64,000 bases of DNA, taken from Rhodosporidiobolus odoratus. Taxonomy: Eukaryota > Basidiomycota > Microbotryomycetes > Sporidiobolales > Sporidiobolaceae. The position numbers and the translations under genes are program-made. The stretch covers positions 62,001 to 126,000 of the forward strand of contig JAOANU010000004.1 of NCBI GenBank assembly GCA_034387635.1, given 5' to 3'. Positions 36,378-46,507 of this stretch are shown in pieces. Position 1 is the first letter of the stretch. Each line of letters begins with the position of its first letter. The notes under the pieces were generated by a model that was not told where the DNA came from, made no database searches, and saw only the letters and a list, made by a program, of their open reading frames with translations.

Positions 36378-39300
36378 ATGCCGAAAGCGACTAGCAGTAG
36401 CAGTAGCAGCCGTACTCGCCGCGCCTCCACCTCTGCCGCGACTGCCACTTCCCTCGCCGGCGATTCCCCGGCCGTCGACTCGTCTTCTCCTCCTCCCGTT
36501 TCGGCTAAACCCAAAGCCAAAACGATCAAAGCCAAAGCGGCGAAGAAGAGTAAATCCGAGGCCGCGGAAGCCCTGAATGAGGAAGAAAAAGACTGGGCCA
36601 AGAAGATGGCCGTGAGGGTGCTGGAGGCCGCTCAGAAGAAAATGGCCGCTATCACAGCGGGACCTCCGGCAGTCGCGACGGCGTCCACCAGCGCCTTGCC
36701 ACAGAGTACGAAGTCCGCCACAGCGCCCAAGGCAGTTGCGCCAGAGGCGGTCGCGAAGAAGGCCGCCCCGGCACCCGCGAGGACGAAGCAAACGGTCAAG
36801 AAACCTACTCCCGCCGCTCAGCTCGGTCCAGACGATATTGACCAGCTCGCTAGCTCGCCCCAAGTCCCGAAGGTGGCCGCCGCAGCCGAAAAGGCAGCTC
36901 CCTCGCCAGCTGCGAAGAAGAAGGCGTCGAAAAAGGCCGTGCACGCTGAGCAGGAGGGTGAGCACGACGGCGCAGGCAGTGGGGCCGAGCCGCCCAAGAA
37001 GAAAGCGAAAAAGGAGAAGAAGGAGAAGAAGGACAAGAAGGGCAAGGGCAAGGAGACGGAAGTTGTCGAGGTACGCTCTCCTTTACCTCCCGCTGTGCCC
37101 CCTCGCTGACTTTGCATCTCCTGGATAGCCGGCACCTGCTCCCACACCTGCATCTGTACAATTTACTTCAACGGCTTCTACCAGCGCTGCCGAGCCATCG
37201 CCTACCGTCGAGGCTCCGGCGAAAAAGCTCAACAGCAAGGAACGGAAAGAGGCGAAGAAGGAAGCCAAGAGGAAGGCTGCTGCAGCGGTGCGACCCATTT
37301 CTTTCCATGACATCCACCCTCAGGTCCCTAACCATCCTTTCTGTCGTGGTAGGCGGAACCGACGCCACCCCAGGTCCCCGTTCCCGCTCCCGCTCCCGCC
37401 GTCGCGCCAGCTGCTGCTTCCACGTCCACACCTGCAGTTACCGCCGGAGTTGCACCTGCCCCTGCTGTCACCGAAGAAGGCTCCGCGTCCTCAACCGCCG
37501 AAGCTAGGAAGGCTCGCAAGAAGGCCAGGAAAGCGGAGAAGAAGGCTGGAAAGAAGACGGTTGTTGCACAGGGCGAAGTGGTACGGGCTGCCCTGGTTGT
37601 CGAATCGTATGCCGTCACTGATGACAGTCTTGCTCCCTCTACAGACCCCGGCGCAGGTCGCTGCTTCGCCCGTCAAGAAAAGCTCAAAGAAAGACAAGGG
37701 CAAAGGCAAAGCGGTCGAGCCGGACGAGGTGCGTCTTCCTTCTCGTCCTTGCTTCACAACTCCCTTCGACTAGGGTTCGAGCGCTCATTGGCCATCCATC
37801 CTTCTGCAGCCCGTTCCGGCGACCGCCAACGCATCCAAAAAGCGCAAGCGCGCTGCTTCTCCTGTCCCTGTCCCTGACCCGCTCCCGTCCGCCTTGACCA
37901 GTGCATCCATCGCGAACGGTGTTCCTGCCCCTACTCCGGCAGCGAAGAAGCGCTCCGCCAAGAAGCGTAAGCTCGATGCCGCCGCCGTCGCTCCCGCCGC
38001 GTCTACCTCGCAAGCCCTCACCCTTCACGCCTCGACCCCTGCCGCCCTTGCCGCGTCCGCCGCGGCGAATCAAGGCGCCTCGCACCCAGTCCTTGCATTC
38101 GCTGCAGCTTTCGCACCTCTCGCCCCCGCTGGTTCGATCGCTCGCGGCGCCACCGCTCTTTTCGAGCAAGGGTATGCGGACGAGATCGAGGGCGCGTTGA
38201 GGCAATGGAGGAACGCTAGAGGAGAGCAGATGCGCATCGATGGCGAAGGGGAAGAGGAGGAGCAGGAGCAAAGGTCCCCCGAGAAGGGCAAGGGCAAGGG
38301 CAAGAGGAAGAGGAAGAGGGCAGAGATCGAGGCGGCTCGACCGCAGGAGGACGATGAGCAGCTCCAAGAAGATGACGAGGCCCGCTCACCCGCCGCCGGC
38401 CCCAGCGGTACGACCGATATAGCGGTCCCTCCTCAGCAGAACGTCTTAGCGGATCCTGCCCCCATCGTCAAGGCCCCGCCTTCTTCCGCACCCATTCCTA
38501 CTGGCTCGCCACTCAAGGCAGTCAAGCCACCTCCGTCGTCCGCTCCTCAGCCTTCCGAGGAGGAAGTCGAGCAGCCGCAAGATGAAGACGATGTCGATTA
38601 CCCTTCCCCCGCCGCTTCCGTCGCGGGCTCTCAACGTTCAGCTGGTCCCGCTCGCGTTCACAAGCGTGTCAGGAACTCGAAGCGGCGCGTCACGATCAAC
38701 GGCACCGAGATTGCTCCTGAGCAGGAGCAGCAAGACTCGACGAGTGCGTCGACGAGCAGAGCGGAGAGTCCAGAAACGGGCAAGGAGGTTGAGGAGAGAA
38801 TGGAGGGAGTCGAAGTTAACGGGAAAGGCCCCGATGAGGAAGAAAGGGAGCCGAGCACCGAGGCGGAGGACCAGCAAGAGAAGGAACCCACTCCTGCCGA
38901 AACCACTCCTGCCGAACCTACTGCTGCCGAGCCCAATCCTGCGTCTGAAAATGGGGATGTCACCCCGGCAGAGGAGGAAGAGAAGATGGACGTCGAGGAG
39001 TCACCCGCACCTGCCGCTGAGGCTCAACAGGATGTCGTCGATGATGAGGAAGAACTCGACATGCTTGAGGCGACTCAAGCCAGCCCGCAACAGCACCCCT
39101 TTGCTGCCGACTCCCCCGTTCGCGCCGCCGTCGGTCAGGCTCAGGAGACGCAGATGGCGCCTTCGATTGCTCCGTCCAGCGATGAGGACCCAGACGAGCT
39201 CGAGCTGAGCTTGAAGGCGCATGCCAGTCCGACGAGGAGGAAGCGGGCACTCCCGCAGTCCGATGACGAGGAACAAGAGCAGCAAGTTGCGATGCCTCCC

Positions 39301-41425
39301 TCCGCTCAGCCTCCGACACCCGGCGCGACCTCGCCAAGGCAGCAGGAAGAGCAGAATACCCAGCTTGCACAAGCCGCCATGACCCGTCTGCCTTCCTCGT
39401 CCCCGGAACCCGCCCTTCCCACCATCGGCGGCCGCTCTCGACGCGATTCCTCTTCCTCTTCATCCTCCGGCTCCGATAGCTCGTCCGACGAGGACTCGTC
39501 TGAGGATGATGGACCCGCCTCCGCCCTCGGAGGTCGGACCAACCACCTAAACGGCAACGCGAAAGGCCGCGCCAGTCTTGGGCACGTAGCGAAGGAGGCC
39601 TTCGGCAAGAAGAAACGCGCCTCCCTCCTCGGTGCGGCGAGACCCGCCGGCGCATTCGGTGCCACCCCTCGCAAGCCGAGCGGTCTCTCCCAGTCGACCT
39701 CCGCTCCTGTCTCGTCCTCCCCGGCCAAGGCACAAGACGACGGCGAGGACGAGCTTGACCAGCTGTTGAGCCAGTCTCAACCCGCGGCACCTGCGGCGCG
39801 AGCCGGGAAGCGTAGCAGCTTGGCGTCGAGCCAGGCTTTCTGGGAGGCCCAGGAGCAGGAGGAAGAGGAGCGCAAAAAGCGGAAAAAGAAGGCACAGGGA
39901 GAGGGTAGCTCATCGGCGGATGAGGACGAGCATGCGCCCCCCGCGCCTCTCGGGCAGGCGCAGGAAATTGACGAACAGCCGGCTGGCGGTAAAGACGGCG
40001 ACGAGACTATTTCCTCCGTTGCCGTCAACGGCGGCCCCGCGTCCGCCGCTGGCGAGCCGGAGTTGGCCCTTTCGCCTCCCCCAGGCCCTCGTCCATCGAC
40101 CCTCGCCGAAGGCGCCCCTCCCATCACCACCGCTGTAACCCCCACAGCTTCCTCTTCTGCCGCGACTCCCGCTCGAAAGCGTGCCCATTTCTCACCCGAT
40201 CCGCAGCCTCTCCCCGCTCTTCCTTCGACACAAGCTGGCGAACCGTCCTCTCAGGTTGGGACGCCTGCACAGGATCGCGAGGGGTCTCGCGGTCTTTCCG
40301 CCATCGGCGAAACTCCATCCAGCCCTCATGCTCAGAGCCCGCCGATCGAAGTGGACAACCCCAGTCAGGTCAGCGACAACGGCGAAGACGAGGAGATGCA
40401 GGACGGCGAAGCCGCGGGCGAGCACTATGCCCCCGCAGAGAGCCAGTTTGTCCCGCTGGTCAAGGACAAGCCGCTCTTCTTGCACTCTGACAGCCAGAGT
40501 CAGGCTGTGTACTCGAGTCCGCATGTCGCGGAAACGCAGGCTGGAGATGAGGATGTTGAGATGAGGGACGAACAGAAGGACGGAGAGGTTCCTCCTTCGG
40601 CTGATGAGCAAGTTGATGTAAGTCAGCGCCCTTCGCTGAATTTCCTCGTTGCCGTAGAATCATCTTGAGACCACCTTGCTGATCCAGATCCTGATCTGCT
40701 CGTAGGTAACCTCGCAGGCCAAATCTCCGGCGAAAGCTCCTGTCAAGCCGGCTCCTCCCGCCATCGTCGAACCTTCTGCTTCGGCTCAGAACGGACGTGC
40801 CTCGTCCCCTGCGAGCGCTCAGAACAAGAATGACGGCAATTCGTCCTCCGCGGACAATTCGGATGAGGAAGTGGTTGTCAAGGCGAACGAAGCGAAGGAG
40901 GACCACCTCGGCGTCCCGGCCACTCCCGGCCGTCTAACCCGTTCCAGCCTGCGCTCCGCCACTCGCTCACCGTCTGCCGAGCCATCTCGTCCCTTTTCCG
41001 CCTCTCAACCTGTACCTCAGACCGCCCCAGCGGCAAGTCGTCGGGCTGCTGCTACCCGCGCCAAGTCGTCCGAACCGACGACTGGCACACCATTAGCCAA
41101 CGGCCGCTCGACTCGCACTGCGGCTGCCTCGTTGACCGCGACGCCGACCACCGCTGGTCGCGGTAGCGGACGCGCGAGTGGCATGCTGTCTCTTTCGCAG
41201 CTCGACAGCGTTAAGCCTCGCCGTTCTACGAGGGCGAGCTTGGCCGCCGCCGCTGCAAGTCAGCAGGGTTTGTCGGCGAGCAGTCAAAGGAGCTTCATTG
41301 CAGGTGCCGACGACGAGGACGAGGATGAGGAGAGCAGTGATGAGGAAGAAGACAAGGAGGAAAAGAAGGTTGTCAAGAGGGGCAAGGGCAGGCCGAGAAA
41401 AAGCAAGGCGGACATGTGGGCTTAA
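36378..41425 (+). CDS. Large disordered nuclear protein with C-terminal AT-hook-like motif (1563 aa)
   Basis: Exons 36378-37070, 37129-37287, 37353-37580, 37645-37728, 37810-40617 and 40706-41425 are all phase 0. The protein is dominated by Ala, Lys, Glu, Pro and Ser. It has many basic clusters fitting nuclear localisation (KKKAKKEKKEKKDKK, KGKGKGKRKRKR), acidic tracts, repeated Thr-Pro-Ala-Glu units near residue 1010 (TPAETTPAEPTAAEP) and many SP/TP and SQ sites that kinases could use. One short stretch looks folded (AGSIARGATALFEQGYADEI…RQWRNARGEQM). The end has the AT-hook-like RGKGRPRK (1549-1556) after an acidic run. No enzyme domain is seen. The family is not recognised; a chromatin or nucleolar role is inference only. 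Confidence 0.72.
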
Positions 41426-41875
41426 GCGACGAAGAGATCACGCTCGGGTTGAGCGGCGGTGACGACGTGCATAGGTTGGCCTGTTCTTTTCCACTTCTCA
41501 TCTTGGAGATTTTTGCCTTGTCTAGGTTTGTACGGATCTTGCCATGCATTTTGAACGATGTACAGCCGAACGCTGCTAGAGACGGTACCCTACTGTCGCC
41601 GAACGCGCTCAGGCGTGCACAGGCGCAGGATTGAAGCACACTTGGCTGGCGAAAAGTTTATCGCATACTTCTGTCAGACTATCGTGTCTACAACCGCGCC
41701 TTTTTATCGTCCGACTTCGCTGCACGAGCGTGGTTGACGTCTAGCGATACTGAGAGAGCCATCTGTCAGGAACAAAAAGCGCAGTAATCAATCTTCGCTG
41801 TTCGCGACGGATAACCCCCAGTCAGGTGAGGTGTGCATTGAAGCCTCAGCTGGCCCAAGCTACAGGTTGTACAGT
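41426..41875. other. Convergent intergenic region
   Basis: Tail-to-tail spacer with the 3' UTRs of both neighbours. T-rich patches near 41500-41530 and 41700 may help 3' end formation. No gene is seen. Confidence 0.5.
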
Positions 41876-43155
41876 TTAGAGATCAAGGCGCACCTGCGTG
41901 CTAACGCCCACCAACCGACTTCCTTCTCGCCTCCACCGCTCGACACCTTCACCATCCTTCTCTTTTTCGCCCCCGTCCTTCACTCCTTCGCCCAGATCCG
42001 CAGGCGCACTCCATACCTCGACTGTGAGGTCGTGTCGTCCGTCGTGGATTGACTTGGTGGAGGCGAAGAGACCGAACGTGCGTTTTGCTGAGGACGAAGG
42101 GAGAGGGAAGGCGGATTTAAAGTCGAGAGAGAAAGTCATGGTAGGGTACCACCTGTCCGAGGTGAGGCTCCTAGATCTGTCAGTGGACACCTCAAGACAG
42201 ATGTCCGAGACGGAAGAAACAGAGAGAGAGGAAACAGGCCCATGGCAAGAACTGGCAAGAAAGGTGTAAGAAAACGGAAAACGCACGATGGACTAGCTTG
42301 ACGGTCTCCAGGTGCCATCTCCGGGCCGTTCTGGGACACATCCGCAAAGAAGGGTAGCAAGGCTGAGGCGAAAGAGCATCAGTATGGCGAACGAAGCCGG
42401 AGTGAAAAGAACAGGAAACATACCAGCGCACCTTCGGACGTCTTCTCCGCCTGTCAGCTCAATCCAAGCAGCCCACGACAAGCTCCCATCATTCACCTTG
42501 ATACTCTCGACCTCCTTCCACCGCATCCCATCTCTGAACGTCATTTTGAAGGGTACCCGACTCCCTCCGTCCCGCATGTCCACCTCCCCAGGATGTTTCA
42601 GCAGTGGACAAGGTCGTGCAAGGTAGTCGTTCGTGCCTTGAGTCGGCGTTTCAGTAGAGGAAGGATGCGGAGGAAGACTAGTAACGAGGTAGTGCGCTTG
42701 AATCCGTGATGCGCGCTCATTCTCCAGCTTGACGAAATCCTTCGTATTCGGATCTGGTGTCCACTGCCACAGCTCCACGTCAAGCCTCGTCCACCGCTTT
42801 GTTACGCTCATCTCCTTGACTTCGATTTGAGCTTTGCCGGGCACGGTAGCCGAGAGAAACTGGCTTGAAAGGTGTGCAGGGTCGAGGTGAGGTGAGGCGG
42901 CGAGACGCTGATGAGTTTGGACAGCCTTTGTAAGGCAGGCGAGAAGGTATCCACCATGTGCGACGGAGCCGATGGTCCATAGGTGCGATATGCAAACGTC
43001 GTAAACGTGAGAGGGAGGAGCGCGATGAGAGGGGTCGGCAGGGTTGCATTGACGAACGTAGGCGGGTGTGACCCTGATGGCCTGCGATGGAGCAAGCGTT
43101 AGTCTAGTCGGACTGCAAGGCCTGTAGAAGGACGCACCTCGTCCAGCGAGATCAT
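41876..43155 (-). CDS. Thioesterase-like (hot-dog, acyl-CoA thioesterase type) protein
   Basis: Predicted 342-residue double hot-dog protein of the thioesterase-like superfamily that includes TesB-type acyl-CoA thioesterases. Exons 43155-43138 (18 bases), 43081-42424, 42362-42287 and 42152-41876 close in phase. Landmarks are HGGYLLACLTKAVQTHQ, DPAHLSSQFLSATVPGKAQ, the strand KRWTRLDVELWQW, LLPFFADVSQNGP and, in the second hot-dog half, WYPTMTFSLDFKSAF, FASTKSIHDGRHDLTVEVW and RLVGVSTQV. The middle insert (about 80 residues, Pro/Thr-rich) is longer than in bacterial TesB. The first exon codes only MISLDE. The substrate is not readable from sequence. The peroxisomal targeting signal of some relatives is absent: the protein ends QVRLDL. 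Confidence 0.8.
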
Positions 43156-43396
43156 CTTATCAGTCCCCATTCTTCCTTGATGACCAGCTCAGACCCGGCG
43201 GATGCGGCCAAGGTGCGGCGCGAGATACGGTCGCTGGTACGATTCGTTGGTCGGCAGTTCTGGCAGACTTGCGTAGAGTCGCTTCGTTTTGCGCGAAGGC
43301 GCGGAGGACGAGCAGCGTCTTCGGCTTCGGGCGACATGAAATGCCGATGCTGACGTGTTTATACAACCTATATTTTCTACATTCACCTACTTTCTT

Positions 43397-45088
43397 TCAC
43401 CCTACTCCTACACCCTTATACGTGAATCTATTGCGGCAAAGAAACGCGAAACGTGTGAAGGGATCACGGTCAGTTTTTTTTCGTTCCTTTTTTTTTTCTC
43501 CTGAAGGGAAGTAGGTGTCAGGGAGAAGAGCCAGCCAACGCACTTGTCGTTTCGATTGCCCGTGAGCACCCACGAGACGTCCTTCGCCACATCCTGCTAC
43601 AGGAAGGAGGGCGGATAAGCGCCTACATCCGGAATGACCGAATGGGGGAAAGCCTTTGAAAGGTACCTTGTTGTCTGTATCTGACCCGAAGACGGCTGCA
43701 AACGAGCCTTTGATGACATCGATAGAAGCTGGCGTGAGGACCCATCTATCGCGCGAGGCAACTCGAATAAGCGTTGTTCGGTCGAAAGGGAGAAGACGTG
43801 TGAGAAGGAAAACGCACGTATCGTCGAACGCGTCCGCGATGATGAGCGTCGTGGTTGTCCCAGTCTTTGGTGAGTAGACCTGGGCTTCTAGACCGCAGAA
43901 GCCGGTCTTGGCGGCTGCCGAATCTTGGTTGAAGGATGCGAGCATCGTTTTGAGGGAGGGAGCGAAGCCCGGGACGGTGTTGTCATCTGCGATGAGAGCG
44001 AGTAAGCACCTCGTCCTCTGACAGTTCAAGTAGTCATTGAATGGTACGCACATGGGAACTCGCACCAGCTTCGGCCTGTTGGAATAGGAATGGAGATGAC
44101 GGACGAAGGTAAAACAAGAAAAGTCAGCCCGTGTCCGTTCGACCATACCAGCCACGAGGAGGGAGTCAACATACCATTGGTGCTATCCGAGCTAGCGTCC
44201 GTGTTGTACCAGCTCGCGATTCCTCCAGTATTGTTTCCCAAGAAGGTCGAGATCCCCATGGCGGTAAGAGCCGACTGATCGCCATCTCCGGAGGACGTGG
44301 ATGACGAGCTCGAAGACGAGTCAGGAGCAGAAGCTGATGCCGTTCCCGAGGCTGATGAAGTTCCGCCAGCGCCACCACCGCCTGATGAAGCGTGAGATGC
44401 ACTACCCGACGAGCCCCCTCCGCCTTCCCCTTTGTCTGACCCTCCTCCGCTGCTCCCTGCATCTTCAGAGCTCGTCTTACTAGTCGAGGCACTCGCGCTT
44501 GCTGTCATCCCGACGCTCGAACTGACCTCGATGCCTGATCCAGAAGAGGAAGAGGTCGAGGAGTCGAGGCTGTCTCGCTTGAAGAACCATATTGCACCCA
44601 ATATGGCCGCGACGAAGATGAAGGCGAGAGCTGTCGAGTAAGAGTGAGACCCGAGAGAGAGAGGGGAAGAGTATGGTTGCAGGGAAGGAGGACAGACAAA
44701 GAGAAAAGTTAGCTTTACCTGGGTCATTCGCTTGGTGCAACTCGATAACGCACGTATTGCAACTGTGACCGGACATCCGAACAGACAGCTTCTTGTCTGG
44801 TAGCCGCTGTCGTCGTCCCCGACTCCCTCTCTTCGTCTGCTGTCGCCTCGATCTGACCCCGAAGAAGAAGAAGAGGAGGAGGACGACGAGTCGCTCTGCG
44901 TGACTGTTGGTAAGTAAATCTTTCTCGCGCATCAGCATCCGGAAGCTGAGCAGCAAACGCACCGAAGAATCCCCATCGTCCTCGTCCTGCTCATCCCGTT
45001 TCCCCATCGACCGCATAACCACTTCTCTTCGCCTTCTTTTTCTCCCCCTCCTCATCCTTCGATGATACTCCGCCTCGTCGTCGTCCAT
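43397..45088 (-). CDS. Membrane-anchored expansin/RlpA-like (double-psi beta-barrel) protein
   Basis: Paralogue of the secreted protein at 19079-20544 but built as a type II membrane protein of 359 residues. Exons: 45088-44963, 44895-44754, 44630-44175, 44075-44052 (24 bases), 43986-43818, 43745-43667, 43596-43544 and 43427-43397, in phase. A charged, presumably cytosolic N-terminus (MDDDEAEYHRRMRRGRKRR, then a Ser run) leads to one span (LAFIFVAAILGAIWFF, about 91-106). A Ser/Gly/Thr-rich linker follows, then the barrel: GIASWYNTDASSDSTNG, SWCEFP, VPGFAPSLKTMLASF, FCGLEAQVYSP, ADAFDDTWV, TPASIDV and SWVLTGNRND. The frame stays open upstream of the chosen ATG to about 45240, so a further 5' exon is possible. 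A wall-facing, polysaccharide-related role is inferred from the fold. Confidence 0.8.
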
Positions 45089-45251
45089 GTCTTCGTGTGT
45101 AGGTGAAGTAGCTTGAACGGAGCAAGACGGGATGATCGAGGTGGAGGTGACAAGAGTTGCATCCTCGGACAAGCCGGTCGGTGTAGAGAGAGGCGAAGAC
45201 GCGTGCCAGACGTCGCGCAGCTTGGCGCAGCAGGTACCTGTTTATCCACCG

Positions 45252-45372
45252 GTCTGTACGTTCCTTCACAGCTTTCGTGCATGCTCCCGCCACTCGCGGA
45301 TCCCAGCCAAACGACGGGCGCACCTGCTGACTCCCCACCTCGGACCCGCATCGCACCCGCCTCGCATACCCG
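45252..45372 (+). repeat. Dispersed repeat, copy 1 (121 bp)
   Basis: Ungapped match to 54924-55044 with 10 differences in 121 bases (about 92% identity). It begins gtctgtacgttccttcac and ends near ctcgcatacccg. It lies about 165 bases upstream of the membrane-anchored barrel protein start, on the opposite strand to that gene. Antisense frames are open in both copies. Confidence 0.85.
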
Positions 45373-45701
45373 CGACTTATAGACTCTGCAGGACACATAA
45401 AGACCGGGCTACAGACTCGCAGAGGTCGACGGCGAGGCAGGAGAAGTCGAACCCATGAATTCCTGCATCTTCCTACTGCTTGACCTATCTCACGTCGATC
45501 GCTCGCTGAAGACGCTTGCTGGGCCGTCGCGCCATGCGGAGCGCCTCAGTGCAACTCTTTCAGAATCCCGCCCTCTCGCACGTTCTCCCCATGCCGCCTC
45601 GACAACTTTCCCTCGCCAGCTCTCGATTCCTCAAGTCGCGGCAACAGGCGCATGAGGCGTGGACAGGCCGAAAGGGAATAATCGAGGCCCACGTAGACGC
45701 G

Positions 45702-46045
45702 CTATGGAGCAGCCAGGAGGGCGGGAGAAGCGAACGTGGTCGAGACCGACGAGTCGTGCGTGTTCGGCGAGGTTTTGGCAGCGGGCAGAAAAGCGATGAA
45801 CAGCGTAGTGAGCGCAGCGAAAAAGGTGAGCTGTGGCTTCGATGCCTGTGATCAACATACAGGAGGTCTTACGGTGAAAATGACTTTGCTAGTCCGCTCA
45901 GCCAGGCGGGAGAGGGTGTGGTACGGGGGAGAGTCAATGTCACTCAAGGTATGTCTCTGATCTCTAAGAACGATTCAGTACGTATAGGCGACGGGAAGGG
46001 CGCTGACGATGTTCCCGTCTGCACCATCTGGCCCGTCTTCTCCAT
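45702..46045 (-). CDS. Possible small single-span membrane protein (83 aa)
   Basis: Tentative model with exons 46045-45993, 45942-45873 and 45830-45702, in phase. The core reads like real protein: SPPYHTLSRLAERTSKVIF, then a span with FFAALTTLFIAFLPAA, and a Ser/Thr-rich end finishing LLAAP. The second intron (GTAAGA…CACAG) is good. The first (GTCGCC…TTGAG) is weak, so the N-terminus may be wrong. Such a layout fits a small organelle or ER membrane subunit, but I do not recognise it. A plus-strand frame overlaps it and has less support. Confidence 0.35.
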
Positions 46046-46507
46046 TTCCCTCACGCCCCGCTGTCAATCGCAAACGCCATCGTTTTCGCCCATCGGCCTA
46101 GCCTGCAGGCGATCTGACGTGCCAAAGTGGAAACGACCGAAGCGGTCCTGGTCGACTGGCGGATCTGTAGTATGTGACCTTCTGCGTTTCTTCTTTCTCG
46201 CGAGACTGGCGGTCTCCTTGTTTCGCTAGGCCAACCCAGCAGCCGTAGTCAAGTAGCGGCTACCCGGGCAGGCGGTCTGCTGCCAAACGGGACGGCTCGA
46301 GGGGGTGCGGTGCGAGATAAGCCGGGAAGACGACCTCTTGACTTGCTGGCTCGCGCCGGCGTCGCGTCGACCAACTTCGACCTTCTCAGCTTCGCCTTCG
46401 ACTGCTGACGGTTTCCAACATCATTACAAGCACGGCAAGCCCCCGGAAACTTCCACTATGTACAGACCTCTCTTCACTTCATCAAACCGCAGAAGGATCA
46501 GGAAAGA

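Noticed and set aside
39000..39913. Long minus-strand frame inside the large nuclear protein
   Set aside because: It is antisense to a strongly protein-like exon, Arg/Ser/Pro-rich, and lacks start context and splice sites. It fits a GC-rich mirror frame.
45252..45372. Repeat as a tRNA or other structured RNA gene
   Set aside because: No A/B box pattern, no CCA-adjacent acceptor stem and no cloverleaf could be drawn.
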